Origin: JBDROU01 sp043809745 [NCBI: bacterium]
Lineage (GTDB): Bacteria; Elusimicrobiota; JBDRMW01
Length of the DNA stretch: 16,893 nucleotides
Direction of reading: 5' to 3'
Assembly: GCA_043809745.1 (NCBI GenBank)
Contig: JBDROU010000077.1
Span: 1 to 16,893, forward strand
In this document: positions 1-7,979 of the stretch, in pieces
Position numbering within the stretch: position 1 is the stretch's first letter
How the letters are laid out: each line of letters begins with the position of its first letter
Made by a program: the position numbers and the translations under genes
The notes under the pieces: model-generated
What the model saw: only the letters and a program-made list of their open reading frames with translations
Told to the model about the DNA's origin: nothing
Database searches by the model: none

Positions 1-72
1 TAATCCGGCAAATGAAGTTAATGAATTCTTTGTTTTTTCTACTTGCAGAGCGCTTAAATTTTGTATAATCAT
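1..72 (-). CDS. IS1380-like transposase, N-terminal fragment at window edge
   Basis: The minus strand is open from an ATG at 72-70 to the window edge, giving 24 residues that begin MIIQNLSALQ and end LTSFAGL. An L-T-S-F/L-A/G-G-L segment about 20 residues from the N-terminus is typical of IS1380-family DDE transposases, which is the basis for the call. The start is supported by a strong Shine-Dalgarno sequence, GAGGTG, a few bases upstream, and by an extended -10 promoter further upstream. The rest of the gene lies outside the window. The call rests on a short stretch recognised from memory, so another DDE family is possible. Confidence 0.55.
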   Translation of the reverse strand, partial: MIIQNLSALQVEKTKNSLTSFAGL

Positions 73-77
73 GCTAT

Positions 78-149
78 CACCTCGTTGGTGAAAAATGGTC
101 TGACTTTTCAATAAAAATATTATATCATTTTTCGACGGCCAACGAGGTG
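78..149 (-). promoter_or_regulatory. Fold-back leader of the left-edge transposase: 11-bp inverted repeat enclosing a promoter
   Basis: CACCTCGTTGG at 78-88 and CCAACGAGGTG at 139-149 form a perfect 11-bp inverted repeat with 50 bases between the arms. The arm nearer the gene contains the transposase Shine-Dalgarno sequence. Between the arms, on the minus strand, is an extended -10 promoter (TG-A-TATAAT, covering 127-119), so transcripts starting near 112 would lack the distal arm. Transcripts entering from outside would carry both arms and could bury the ribosome binding site. On the plus strand the right arm is followed by seven T residues, so it could also act as a long-loop terminator. 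Confidence 0.55.
119..127 (-). promoter_or_regulatory. Extended -10 promoter for the left-edge transposase
   Basis: The minus strand reads TGATATAAT, an extended -10 with a perfect TATAAT hexamer (+ strand 119-124). There is no good -35 at the usual distance, which is tolerated when a TGn extension is present. It lies between the two arms of the 11-bp inverted repeat and about 47 bases upstream of the ATG at 72. Confidence 0.5.
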
Positions 150-211
150 TTTTTTTATTTCCAATTGCTTTTATGTATTGTTAACCGATTTTCTGGGTTA
201 GGGTATCCCCC

Positions 212-247
212 TTGACAGATTCAAAATTTAGAGGTAATACATATAGT
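212..247 (+). promoter_or_regulatory. Candidate sigma-70 promoter for the tandem envelope-protein genes
   Basis: A perfect TTGACA lies at 212-217. The -10 is less clear: TAATAC at 235-240 has the ideal 17-base spacing but a poor match, while TATAGT at 242-247 matches 5 of 6 with a long 24-base spacing. An alternative -10, TATAAT at 287-292, lies inside a GGTC/GACC inverted repeat (282-285 and 294-297) but has no good -35. The gene start at 331 has a GGGAGGA ribosome binding site about 320-326. Confidence 0.4.
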
Positions 248-330
248 ACCCAAATATGTTTGGGGAATATTGTGTTTAAATGGTCTTATAATTGACCGAT
301 ATCGCTTTATAACGAAAAGGGAGGACTTTA

Positions 331-2850
331 ATGAAAACTAACAAAACCATGAGACAAGCCATTCTGCCAATTATCTTCTGTTTTTTTATAGGAGGTTTTA
401 TTCCTCTAAAAGCTTTACTTGTTTTTGCTGAACCGCCACCCGAAAAAACTCAAGCCAATCAGGTGCGAATCGGTTGGGATGAATTTAAGAAACTGCTTAA
501 ACTGGATACCGATGAAATTAAGCTGAGTTGGGATGAGTTCAAACAACTGCTTACTCAAACAGGCAGTGAGGTTAAGGTCGAATACAATATTCAGAATGGA
601 ATGGTAGTGCTAAAACGGGATCAGTTCAAGCAGCTTCTTAACAATATGAAACCTCCTGCTTCGACTTCTGTTCAGCCGCCCAGCGATTATCTTATCACAA
701 AGGCTGTATATACAGGCAGCATGCAGCAAAAGAGTATTAAGTTTAAAGCAAAGTTTAATCTGGAAATATTTGATAAGGAAAGAACCACCTATCCAAAAAT
801 AAGGTTATTAAATCAAACTGCCGCTCTGCACGAAATTATGCTTAACAACAAGCCTGCCCCCGTGATGAATGAAGGAGGATGGTACGTTCTGCCCATTAAT
901 AATGTCGGACAGCATGTAGTTGAACTGGTGTTTTCTGTAACATCTGATCTTGACAAAGGCCCTGACATACTCAATCTTTCCATACCGCAAACCGCTATCA
1001 CCTTATTTTCACTTGACGTACCGTTAAAAGATGTAAAAATAGAAATACCTCAGGCAAAACACATAACTATTACAACAGCACAAGGACACACAAAAGCAGA
1101 AGCTGTACTCACAACTACAAGCCAGCTTCAGGCTAAATTGCACCGTACAGTTGCAGTGAAAAAAATAAAAGGTCCGTCGAAAATCTATAGTGAAGCATTC
1201 AATCTTATATCAATTGAAGATGACGCGCTGCGCGTAAGCACTAAAATAAAGCTCAATGTGCTCCAAAATTCAATATCAGAAATACAAGCATATGTTCCCA
1301 AAGATTACAGCATCCTCTATGTGCGCAACCAAAACTTTGAAGAAATAAGGAGCTGGCAAACAAAAAAAGATAAAAAGGGCAGAGAGCTCCTTACTGTGCC
1401 TTTTGAGGGTGACAAGGAAGGAACTGTTATTTTTACTATTACATCTGAAAGAATATTCTCAAAAGATGAAAATGAAATTGATTTCGACGGATTTCAAATT
1501 CTTGATGCCGTAAGGGAAACAGGTTATATAGGGGCAGAAAAGAAAAGTACGGCAGAAACAGCTGTTCTTAAAGTTGAAAATATAGATCAAATTGACATTC
1601 AAGAACTGCCGCTTGAAATGATATCTATGTCGCAAAAACCGCTTATATTCGGTATGCGTTACCTGAGGCACCCGATTTTGCTAACAATGTCAATTACCAA
1701 ACATGAGGAGCTGGCCACAGTTAATACCGTAATCGATAATGCCAGTATAATGTCAGTTGTGCTAAAGGAAGGCAAAATCATTACGAGCGCAGTTTACACA
1801 ATAAGGAATACCTGGAAGCAATTTCTTAAACTCTCTCTTCCAAAAGATACTGAAATCTGGAGTCTTTACGTTAATGGTAGCAGGGAGCTTCCTTCAAAAG
1901 ATAAGGAAGGTAAGTTTATGATCCCGCTTGTGAGATCCCAGATAAACGGAGAAACCATTGCCCCGTTTAAGGTTGAAATCATCTATTATGAAAAAAGTCC
2001 GGACCTGCCTTTTTTTGGCGGAAAGAAGCTGCGCTTCCCCACAGCTGATGTGGTAGTTAGTAAAATGCTGTGGTCTTGTTATCTGCCTGTTGATTACAGA
2101 TATATTTACTTCGGAGGTAATGTTGATAAGGAAAGTATCGCAACCGGCATCAAACCTCTTGTGGGACACAAACGTATCTATTCATCGGATAACAGGGAAC
2201 AGTACTCAAACGTACTTAATAGTTGGGGAGATACAAGTAGAAAAAGAATGTCCGCCAATGAAGAAAATATCAGAAAACAGGTCATTAGCAAATTCAACGA
2301 CTACAATATGGCTGATGATTCGGTTCAGACTGAACAGCAGCTAGAGCAGGAAATTAATTTTTCATCTAATCTGAACAAAATTCAGCAGGATAAATTGGGC
2401 AGAAAAGGCGGTGCTGATATCGCTATGCTAAAAATCAACCTGCCGGATTCCGGCCAGATATTTCGCTTTAGAAAAACAGTTATAGAAGGTGAAGAGCTCT
2501 TCCTGGACGCATATTTTATTAAGGAATGGGTAATTACTTGTATAAAGTTTTGCATTTTACTGCTTGCGATATACATTCTTATAGCCTGTAGGAGGATAAT
2601 CAATAAAGTATACGTTGAGTGCAAAGAAAAAGTTCTTTCTTATAAAACATTCTGGAAAAATATTAATACCCCTAAAGGAGTATGCGTCATATCAGCTTTA
2701 GGAGCATTGGTGTTTGTTGGATGTAACAAGTTTTTATTTACCATGTTTATCCTCCTCTTTTTTATTGGATGGCTTAAACCGGAATGGATATTCCGCGGTA
2801 AAAAAGAAGTAAATAATCAACAACAAGAAGAACCTTCTCAACAAGGATAG
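331..2850 (+). CDS. Large exported membrane-anchored protein of unknown function, paralogue A (DEFKxLL repeats)
   Basis: I do not recognise a named family. The 839-residue protein has an N-terminal hydrophobic signal segment (about residues 10-33). Three short motifs follow: WDEFKKLL (49-56), WDEFKQLL (67-74) and RDQFKQLL (96-103). A Pro-rich linker (about 107-118) leads to a long soluble region of alternating hydrophobic residues that looks beta-rich, up to about residue 730. Hydrophobic membrane segments lie at about 733-753, 783-797 and 800-815, and the tail is short and Gln/Glu-rich. This suggests an ectodomain outside the cytoplasmic membrane, anchored at its C-terminus. The start is supported by a GGGAGGA ribosome binding site about 7 bases upstream. 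The next gene begins 26 bases downstream and encodes a full-length paralogue, so the two are probably co-transcribed after gene duplication. Catalytic residues are not evident; a structural or surface-assembly role is only a guess. Confidence 0.93.
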   Translation: MKTNKTMRQAILPIIFCFFIGGFIPLKALLVFAEPPPEKTQANQVRIGWDEFKKLLKLDTDEIKLSWDEFKQLLTQTGSEVKVEYNIQNGMVVLKRDQFKQLLNNMKPPASTSVQPPSDYLITKAVYTGSMQQKSIKFKAKFNLEIFDKERTTYPKIRLLNQTAALHEIMLNNKPAPVMNEGGWYVLPINNVGQHVVELVFSVTSDLDKGPDILNLSIPQTAITLFSLDVPLKDVKIEIPQAKHITITTAQGHTKAEAVLTTTSQLQAKLHRTVAVKKIKGPSKIYSEAFNLISIEDDALRVSTKIKLNVLQNSISEIQAYVPKDYSILYVRNQNFEEIRSWQTKKDKKGRELLTVPFEGDKEGTVIFTITSERIFSKDENEIDFDGFQILDAVRETGYIGAEKKSTAETAVLKVENIDQIDIQELPLEMISMSQKPLIFGMRYLRHPILLTMSITKHEELATVNTVIDNASIMSVVLKEGKIITSAVYTIRNTWKQFLKLSLPKDTEIWSLYVNGSRELPSKDKEGKFMIPLVRSQINGETIAPFKVEIIYYEKSPDLPFFGGKKLRFPTADVVVSKMLWSCYLPVDYRYIYFGGNVDKESIATGIKPLVGHKRIYSSDNREQYSNVLNSWGDTSRKRMSANEENIRKQVISKFNDYNMADDSVQTEQQLEQEINFSSNLNKIQQDKLGRKGGADIAMLKINLPDSGQIFRFRKTVIEGEELFLDAYFIKEWVITCIKFCILLLAIYILIACRRIINKVYVECKEKVLSYKTFWKNINTPKGVCVISALGALVFVGCNKFLFTMFILLFFIGWLKPEWIFRGKKEVNNQQQEEPSQQG

Positions 2851-2876
2851 AAAATAAGATCTCAAGTGAGGTAAAA

Positions 2877-5657
2877 ATGCTAAACAACAAAAATATATCA
2901 AAAACAATTGCAGCCGGAATCACAGCACTCTTTGTCATAGGGATAATACAACTTAGACCCCTGTTAGCAGATGACAAATCAGAAAACAAAGGAAGCATTA
3001 AACTTGAATGGCAGGAGTTTCGCTCTATCCTGAAGCTCGATTCAGATGAAATCCGGCTTTCTATGGATGAGTTCAACAAACTCTTACTTCAAACTGGCTC
3101 AAAAAATAAACCAGACTACAGAATTGATGCCGGCAATGTAGTGCTATCAAGGGAGCAATTTAAAAATCTGCTTGCTCAGATGAAACCCCCCAAAAAAGGA
3201 ACGGTTAGCCCTCCAGCCCAATATATTATGCGTAAAAGCGAATACACAGGCATTGTCGGTCAGGAAAGCACTCAGTTCACCGCTTATTTAGACCTTGAAA
3301 TTTTCCAGCAAGAAGATAAGACTTATATAAAAATACCTCTTTTCAGAGAAGAACTCGCTATAAAAGATATACAAATTGACGGCAAGCCTGCTTCAGTAAT
3401 ATCGGACGGCAGCCAGCATTATATAAACACTATCCTTACCGGCAAACATTCCATTAAGGCTCAGTTCTCGGTAACCTCTTCTCTAAACAAAGGCAGCCAT
3501 GGCATGCAATTCTCCATACCCCAAACTCCTATAACCCTATTAACACTGGATATTCCGCTGAAAGATGTAGATGTAACAATAAACGGAGCGCAAGATGTTG
3601 CCACAGAATACAAAAATAAGCATACAATTGTTATCGGCAACCTTACCCCGTCTTCATTAATGAATATTTCATGGAATAAGAAATTTGATGATAAAGCCCG
3701 CGGCCCCGCAAAAGTCTATGCCAAACTCTTTCACCTGATTTCTATTGAAGCTGATGTTATACAGGTTACAACAAAAATTGATTTAAATGTTCTTCAAAAC
3801 AAAATTTCAATGTTAACGATACTAGTACCTTCCTCGTTGAATGTTCTGGATGTAGCAGGGCAAGGAAAGAGCGAGTGGAGTATTAGAGAAGAAAAAGGAT
3901 CAATCCTGCTGGAAATACCTTTTGAATATCCCGCTGAAGGTGATAGAAATATAACAATACGTTCCGAGAAGTTACTGCAGGAAGAGACAACTATGGCTGA
4001 CTTCACAGGTTTTAAGGTTATTAATACCGAGCGGGAAACCGGCTATATAGCCGGCGTTGTAGAGAGTGATGCTGCCGCGCAGGTGCAGGAATTCAAAGGC
4101 CTCGAAGCAATTGATTTCCAGAAACTTCCACCTGAAATAACTCGGCTTTCTGCAAGACCAATTGTCTTTGCTTTTAAGTATATCAATCACCCATTTTCAG
4201 TAATTTTCGATATTACAAAATATAAAAAGGAAGAAGCCCTGACCGCGCTTATCGATAATCTTAAAGGATTAACGCTGTTAAAAAAAGATGGAAAATTAGT
4301 GCACCAATTAACCTTTACGATGCGTAATCTCTGGAACCAATTCCTGAAACTTGAACTTCCGGAAAACGCCTCAATTTGGAGCGTATATGTTGACGGTAAA
4401 CGAGAAAAAGCATCCAAAAATGAATCAGGTAAAATACTCATACCGCTTAAACGTTCTAACAGGGAAGGAAATCTGTTAAAATCATTCGATGTTGAGCTGA
4501 TATATACTGAACCTAAACAAAAGCTTTCCTTTTTCGGAACAAAAAAAATAGTCCTGCCTTCAACGGATATTCTTATAAATGAAATCCAATGGTATTTTCA
4601 TCTGCCTGTGGAATATGACTATCTAAACTTTAAGGGTAATCTGGACAGAGAAAATATTATAGTACCAATATCAGGACCTCAAACTGCCCGTTCGATAACA
4701 ACAAATATTTCAAAATGCGTAGCTGGATCTGCCTCAAATTTGGAAGACATAAGTATAGTATCTGGCGTTTCTGAGGATGAAAAAGAAACCGGTGACTATA
4801 TGCGAAAAAAAGGTGAACTAAGAAAAGATAATGCTTGTGCTAAAATACCTAATGAATACAGACTTAAAGAAGTGATAGATAAAGTGGAGTATGATAAAAC
4901 CGAAACCGAGCCATGTTTGGGGGTTGGCAGATCTAACAAACCAACTTCATTCAAGGGTGGGACGGCATTTCCCGAAGAAATAGCAGAAAGTTATAATAGA
5001 TCAGGCTTTGATGCAGATAAAAAACTTTCATTAGGTTTAGCCGGAGCTCTTTCAATCCGAATGAGTATCCCTTTATCAGGGAAACCTTTCCGTTTCTCTA
5101 AAAAAATTATAGAGGGAGGCGAGCCTGTAGCATTAAGATTTACATATTTTAACGAAAACATAATAACATGGCTAATAATTCTTTTTATCTTAGCAATACT
5201 TATCTTTATTTTTAAAAAGAGAAAAATGGCTTTTAAGCAATTAACAACTTTTGGCTGTATAATATTGAATATTTACCCAAGAATAAAAAAGTTTTTTTCT
5301 CCAAAAATATTACCTCTGACAGTAGCAGCCTTTTTCATTATAATAGTCATTCTCAATGAAATATTCCATTTACGGAACTATTTCCCTGACTTTTTTCTAT
5401 TTGCAATTATAGCTCTTTTCATATTTTCAATAGTACGTTTGTTTAAAGAAAAACTGGCTGTTATAATACGAACCTATAAAATACCATTTATTTTTCTGCT
5501 AATTGGTGTTTTCTTTTCTTTTTTGGCGGGCGGCTCTAGATTGTTTATTATATTTGCACCAATTTCTCTTATTTCATTCATATGTTTTGCTGTATCTTTT
5601 TTAATCATAATAGTCCGCAAGCTGAGAAAAGACAAAAAAAAGGACACCCCTAAATAA
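2877..5657 (+). CDS. Large exported multi-pass protein of unknown function, paralogue B (DEFKxLL repeats)
   Basis: The 926-residue protein is clearly homologous to the gene before it along most of its length. Shared landmarks include SIPQTPITLL near residue 220, a segment with LISIE then LNVLQN near 285-310, the RETGYI motif near 390, and FLKLELPENASIWSVYVDG near 490. The three N-terminal motifs (WQEFRSIL 45-52, MDEFNKLL 63-70, REQFKNLL 92-99) have exactly the 18- and 29-residue offsets seen in paralogue A. Two differences stand out. A hydrophilic, charged insertion of roughly 80-100 residues lies at about 600-710. The C-terminus has about five membrane segments (near 763-779, 811-827, 838-854, 869-885 and 889-914) instead of about three. 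A signal peptide covers about residues 8-31. The ribosome binding site is GTGAGG upstream of the ATG. The function is unknown. Confidence 0.93.
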   Translation: MLNNKNISKTIAAGITALFVIGIIQLRPLLADDKSENKGSIKLEWQEFRSILKLDSDEIRLSMDEFNKLLLQTGSKNKPDYRIDAGNVVLSREQFKNLLAQMKPPKKGTVSPPAQYIMRKSEYTGIVGQESTQFTAYLDLEIFQQEDKTYIKIPLFREELAIKDIQIDGKPASVISDGSQHYINTILTGKHSIKAQFSVTSSLNKGSHGMQFSIPQTPITLLTLDIPLKDVDVTINGAQDVATEYKNKHTIVIGNLTPSSLMNISWNKKFDDKARGPAKVYAKLFHLISIEADVIQVTTKIDLNVLQNKISMLTILVPSSLNVLDVAGQGKSEWSIREEKGSILLEIPFEYPAEGDRNITIRSEKLLQEETTMADFTGFKVINTERETGYIAGVVESDAAAQVQEFKGLEAIDFQKLPPEITRLSARPIVFAFKYINHPFSVIFDITKYKKEEALTALIDNLKGLTLLKKDGKLVHQLTFTMRNLWNQFLKLELPENASIWSVYVDGKREKASKNESGKILIPLKRSNREGNLLKSFDVELIYTEPKQKLSFFGTKKIVLPSTDILINEIQWYFHLPVEYDYLNFKGNLDRENIIVPISGPQTARSITTNISKCVAGSASNLEDISIVSGVSEDEKETGDYMRKKGELRKDNACAKIPNEYRLKEVIDKVEYDKTETEPCLGVGRSNKPTSFKGGTAFPEEIAESYNRSGFDADKKLSLGLAGALSIRMSIPLSGKPFRFSKKIIEGGEPVALRFTYFNENIITWLIILFILAILIFIFKKRKMAFKQLTTFGCIILNIYPRIKKFFSPKILPLTVAAFFIIIVILNEIFHLRNYFPDFFLFAIIALFIFSIVRLFKEKLAVIIRTYKIPFIFLLIGVFFSFLAGGSRLFIIFAPISLISFICFAVSFLIIIVRKLRKDKKKDTPK

Positions 5658-5811
5658 AGAGATCGCTCAAAAAGGAAACATTACTACCCTCAAACCTATT
5701 TCATGAATTATATTTAGTTGAGTCAGCAGTTCAAAATAAAATTCAAAAACAAAAAACAAAAAAAGGTCTAGAATATAGACAATAGTGTAAAAACTAAGTG
5801 TAATTATAAAC
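5658..5811. other. Short A-rich intergenic region
   Basis: This region follows paralogue B and precedes the Y1 transposase remnant. It is A-rich and I see no convincing gene or intrinsic terminator. The only structure is a weak 5-5-5 hairpin, GTCTA/TAGAC, at 5766-5780. Confidence 0.4.
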
Positions 5812-5916
5812 ATGGCAAGATTATTGAAAATAGAATATCCTGTAGCATTGGATCATGTAATGAGTCGTGGAAACGACTAGAGAGACATCTTACCAGATAA
5901 TTATAATCGTAAATGA
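5812..5916 (+). pseudogene. Remnant of a REP-associated Y1 (TnpA-like) transposase
   Basis: The plus strand from the ATG at 5812 reads MARLLKIEYPVALDHVMSRG, the hallmark opening of REP-associated tyrosine transposases (PF01797; usual form MARxLRIEYPGAxYHVxSRGN). A TAG at 5878-5880 interrupts it. In the same frame beyond the stop it continues RDILPDNYNRK, matching the family's next conserved piece (RxDIFxDDxDR), and ends in TGA at 5914-5916. The rest of the transposase, including the HUH motif and the catalytic tyrosine, is absent. The last 16 bases overlap the 3' end of the convergent MinD-type gene, so a recombination event probably set that gene's present C-terminus. Confidence 0.8.
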
Positions 5917-6770
5917 ATTTGTTTATCAATCCTATTCCACATCTCTTTAATAATTTTATTTGTTTTGCCGTTTGAATATTCCAAAATAGTCTTATGTTCC
6001 ACAACTGCTCTAACAATATCTTTATCAAATCCTATTTTGCCAACAACTGGGATACCATTTTTTTTGCAATACTCCTCAATTTTTTTCGCCATATCTGTAT
6101 TGAGATCATATTTATTCACAAGCAATGCTACAAATACACCAAAATGCTTGGCAACGCCAATAACCCTATCCGCATCATGCAGGCCGGACAGCGTAGGCTC
6201 TGTAACCACCAACGCGCAGTCAACATTTGCGAGTGATGCAATAACAGGACATCCTGTCCCGGGAGCACCGTCAATAATTATCCAATTGGAACTATTTTTT
6301 TCTGACGTTTCTTTTGCCTGCTTTCTAACCAAGGTAACAAGCTTTCCTGAATTTTCCTCAGCTATGCCAAGTTTTGCGTGCACCATAGGCCCGAACCGTG
6401 TATCAGATATAAACCATTCGCCTGACAGATTATCTTCCATAGTTATGGCTTCAACAGGGCAGGCAAATTTACAAAACGCACATCCTTCACAGGAAATAGA
6501 ATCTATTTCAAATTCTTTTGATATGGCATGGAAACGGCAGATCTTAATACATTTGCCGCATTGCGTACATTTATCTTTATTTATTAAGGCAGTGGCCCCA
6601 CTTTTAAATATATGTTTTTCTTTTATCCGAGGTTTTAATAATAGATGGAGATCAGCCGCGTCCACATCACAATCTGCCATCACCTTATTTTTTACCAAAG
6701 CGGCCAGGGCAGCTGTTATTACTGTTTTACCGGTGCCGCCTTTTCCGCTTATAACAGCTACTTGTTTCAT
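5901..6770 (-). CDS. MinD/ParA-superfamily P-loop ATPase with inserted 2[4Fe-4S] ferredoxin domain (copy 2)
   Basis: This 289-residue protein belongs to the COG1149-type ATPases. A deviant Walker A motif, SGKGGTGKT, occupies residues 8-16. A ferredoxin insert carries two CxxCxxCxxxC motifs (C68/71/74/78 and C94/97/100/104), and the switch-like segment IDGAPGTGCPVIAS lies near residue 170. Such ATPases are encoded with NifX-like proteins in anaerobes and archaea and are thought to handle iron-sulfur or Mo/Cu-sulfide clusters, as in the orange-protein complexes of Desulfovibrio. It is cytoplasmic and is the last gene of the minus-strand cluster. Its ATG lies 3 bases after the stop of the downstream half of the DsrE frame, so translational coupling is likely. 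The final residues overlap a transposase remnant and may have been replaced. Confidence 0.93.
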   Translation of the reverse strand: MKQVAVISGKGGTGKTVITAALAALVKNKVMADCDVDAADLHLLLKPRIKEKHIFKSGATALINKDKCTQCGKCIKICRFHAISKEFEIDSISCEGCAFCKFACPVEAITMEDNLSGEWFISDTRFGPMVHAKLGIAEENSGKLVTLVRKQAKETSEKNSSNWIIIDGAPGTGCPVIASLANVDCALVVTEPTLSGLHDADRVIGVAKHFGVFVALLVNKYDLNTDMAKKIEEYCKKNGIPVVGKIGFDKDIVRAVVEHKTILEYSNGKTNKIIKEMWNRIDKQIHLRL

Positions 6771-6773
6771 TTT

Positions 6774-7122
6774 TTATCTCACTAAAATGTATGTATTTTT
6801 TCTGAGCCTTTTATATACAGTCATTTTGGCTTCTCGAGCCCTTTCAAAATATATTTTCCCTTTATGGATACCGCATCCTGCTTTGCAGGTACCGCACACT
6901 TTTACCTGTACTCTCTTCTCTATTATATCGCTAATCATTTCTTAAGATAAAATAACCTCCGGGCGGCTTTGCGGCGTTTCGCGCCAAATCAACAGCATCG
7001 TTCATCAAAAGTATTATCATCTCGATCTGCAGCTTCAAAAGCTTTTTGCCAAGGCGCAGTCCGTCCCATGTCACATCAGTACCATCATAAGGGTTTCGGT
7101 TAAAGATCATAAGAACACTCAT
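6774..7122 (-). pseudogene. DsrE-family protein gene split by an apparent frameshift
   Basis: The first frame (7122-6931, 63 residues) starts MSVLMIFNRNPYDGTDVTWD and ends GGYFILRND. A second frame on the same strand (6938-6774, 54 residues) starts MISDIIEKRVQVKVCGTC and continues AGCGIHKGK. Joined, they match the layout of small DsrE/DsrF-like proteins of about 115 residues: NPYDGTD, then LMNDAV, KPPxGYF, a helix, KVCGTC and a GI-x-KG segment. The two frames differ by one base at the A-rich stretch near 6936-6945, so one A inserted or two bases lost would explain the break. The downstream ATG has no Shine-Dalgarno at a usable distance. The ATG at 7122 overlaps the preceding stop as ATGA. A sequencing or assembly error is a real alternative. 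The family carries sulfur on Cys residues or is a partner of sulfur-handling proteins. Confidence 0.75.
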
Positions 7123-7979
7123 GCGATGTTTCCTGTAATATTTTTAATATTGTTGAATATTCGTAAATAATCTTTTTTGTATTCCGGAAATGCTTTCACT
7201 ACCGGACTGCCATTTGAATATGCGATTGCGATTTTCTTTTCAAACTTAAATTTGGCAATTATCGGTATATGCTCCTTTTCGCAATACTTATCAGTCTTTT
7301 TGTCACCCAGATCAGCACGGTTTATAATTACTCCGAAAGGGATGGCAAGTTTCTTTACGACTTCAACCGCAAGCAGAAGATCATTTAATCCAAAAGGAGT
7401 CGGTTCTGTAACGAGTATGCAAAAATCGCTTCCTTTTATAGATTCAATAACCGGACAAGAGGTTCCGGGAGGCGAATCAATTATTACGGTTTTTTCTTTA
7501 TCAATATGCTTCTTAACCTGCCTTATTAAAGGCGGGGACATAGACTCACCAATATTGAGTTTACCTTGAATAAACGCTACATTACCGGCTTCGCCGGTTT
7601 CCACAGTCCCTATTTCCCTGTTTACCTCTTTAATTGCTTTCTCCATGCAAAAATAGCTGCATGCCCCGCAACCATGACAAAGCTGGGGGAATACAAGTAT
7701 ATTCCCATTATTCTGTTTAACACTCGGGAAAACCGCTATGGCGTTGTAAACACATACCTCTTTACACCTGCCGCAGAATTTACATAGAGTCTTGTCAATT
7801 TCTGGAACGGGAATAAATGCTTTATTTTTTTTCCTTAAATTAGGTTTCAAGAAAATATGCGCATTAGGTTCTTCAACGTCGCAGTCCAGTAATTGAACAT
7901 TACCAATTGACAAAGCCAGGTTCACCGCTATTGTTGTTTTACCAGTACCTCCTTTCCCGCTTGCGACAGCAACAATCAT
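7119..7979 (-). CDS. MinD/ParA-superfamily P-loop ATPase with inserted 2[4Fe-4S] ferredoxin domain (copy 1)
   Basis: This 286-residue paralogue of the ATPase at 5901-6770 has Walker A SGKGGTGKT at residues 7-15 and the ferredoxin insert with C66/69/72/76 and C101/104/107/111. A conserved IDSPPGTSCPVIES segment lies near residue 165. Its C-terminal half has the EPTPFGLNDL motif found in the family. The gene has the GGGG-rich ribosome binding site ...AAAAAGGGGTGCGTGT before the ATG. Its stop overlaps the DsrE start as ATGA. Having two non-identical copies side by side is the usual arrangement in ORP-type clusters, where they probably act as a heterodimer that uses ATP to load or position a metal cluster. 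That function is inferred from context. Confidence 0.94.
   Translation of the reverse strand: MIVAVASGKGGTGKTTIAVNLALSIGNVQLLDCDVEEPNAHIFLKPNLRKKNKAFIPVPEIDKTLCKFCGRCKEVCVYNAIAVFPSVKQNNGNILVFPQLCHGCGACSYFCMEKAIKEVNREIGTVETGEAGNVAFIQGKLNIGESMSPPLIRQVKKHIDKEKTVIIDSPPGTSCPVIESIKGSDFCILVTEPTPFGLNDLLLAVEVVKKLAIPFGVIINRADLGDKKTDKYCEKEHIPIIAKFKFEKKIAIAYSNGSPVVKAFPEYKKDYLRIFNNIKNITGNIA

Noticed and set aside
475-640. EF-hand calcium-binding repeats in the N-terminal module of the envelope proteins
   Set aside because: The DxDEIxLSxDEF pattern recalls an EF-hand, but the distance from the Ile to the Glu-Phe pair is two residues too long and the loop Gly is missing, so a canonical EF-hand is not supported.
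6774-6938. The downstream DsrE half as an independent 54-residue gene
   Set aside because: Its ATG lacks a Shine-Dalgarno at usable spacing and its sequence continues the DsrE family where the first half stops, so a split gene is more likely.
5965-6945. A 326-residue open frame on the plus strand across the ATPase and DsrE genes
   Set aside because: It is antisense to genes with strong family motifs and has no recognisable domains or ribosome binding site, so it is a shadow frame.
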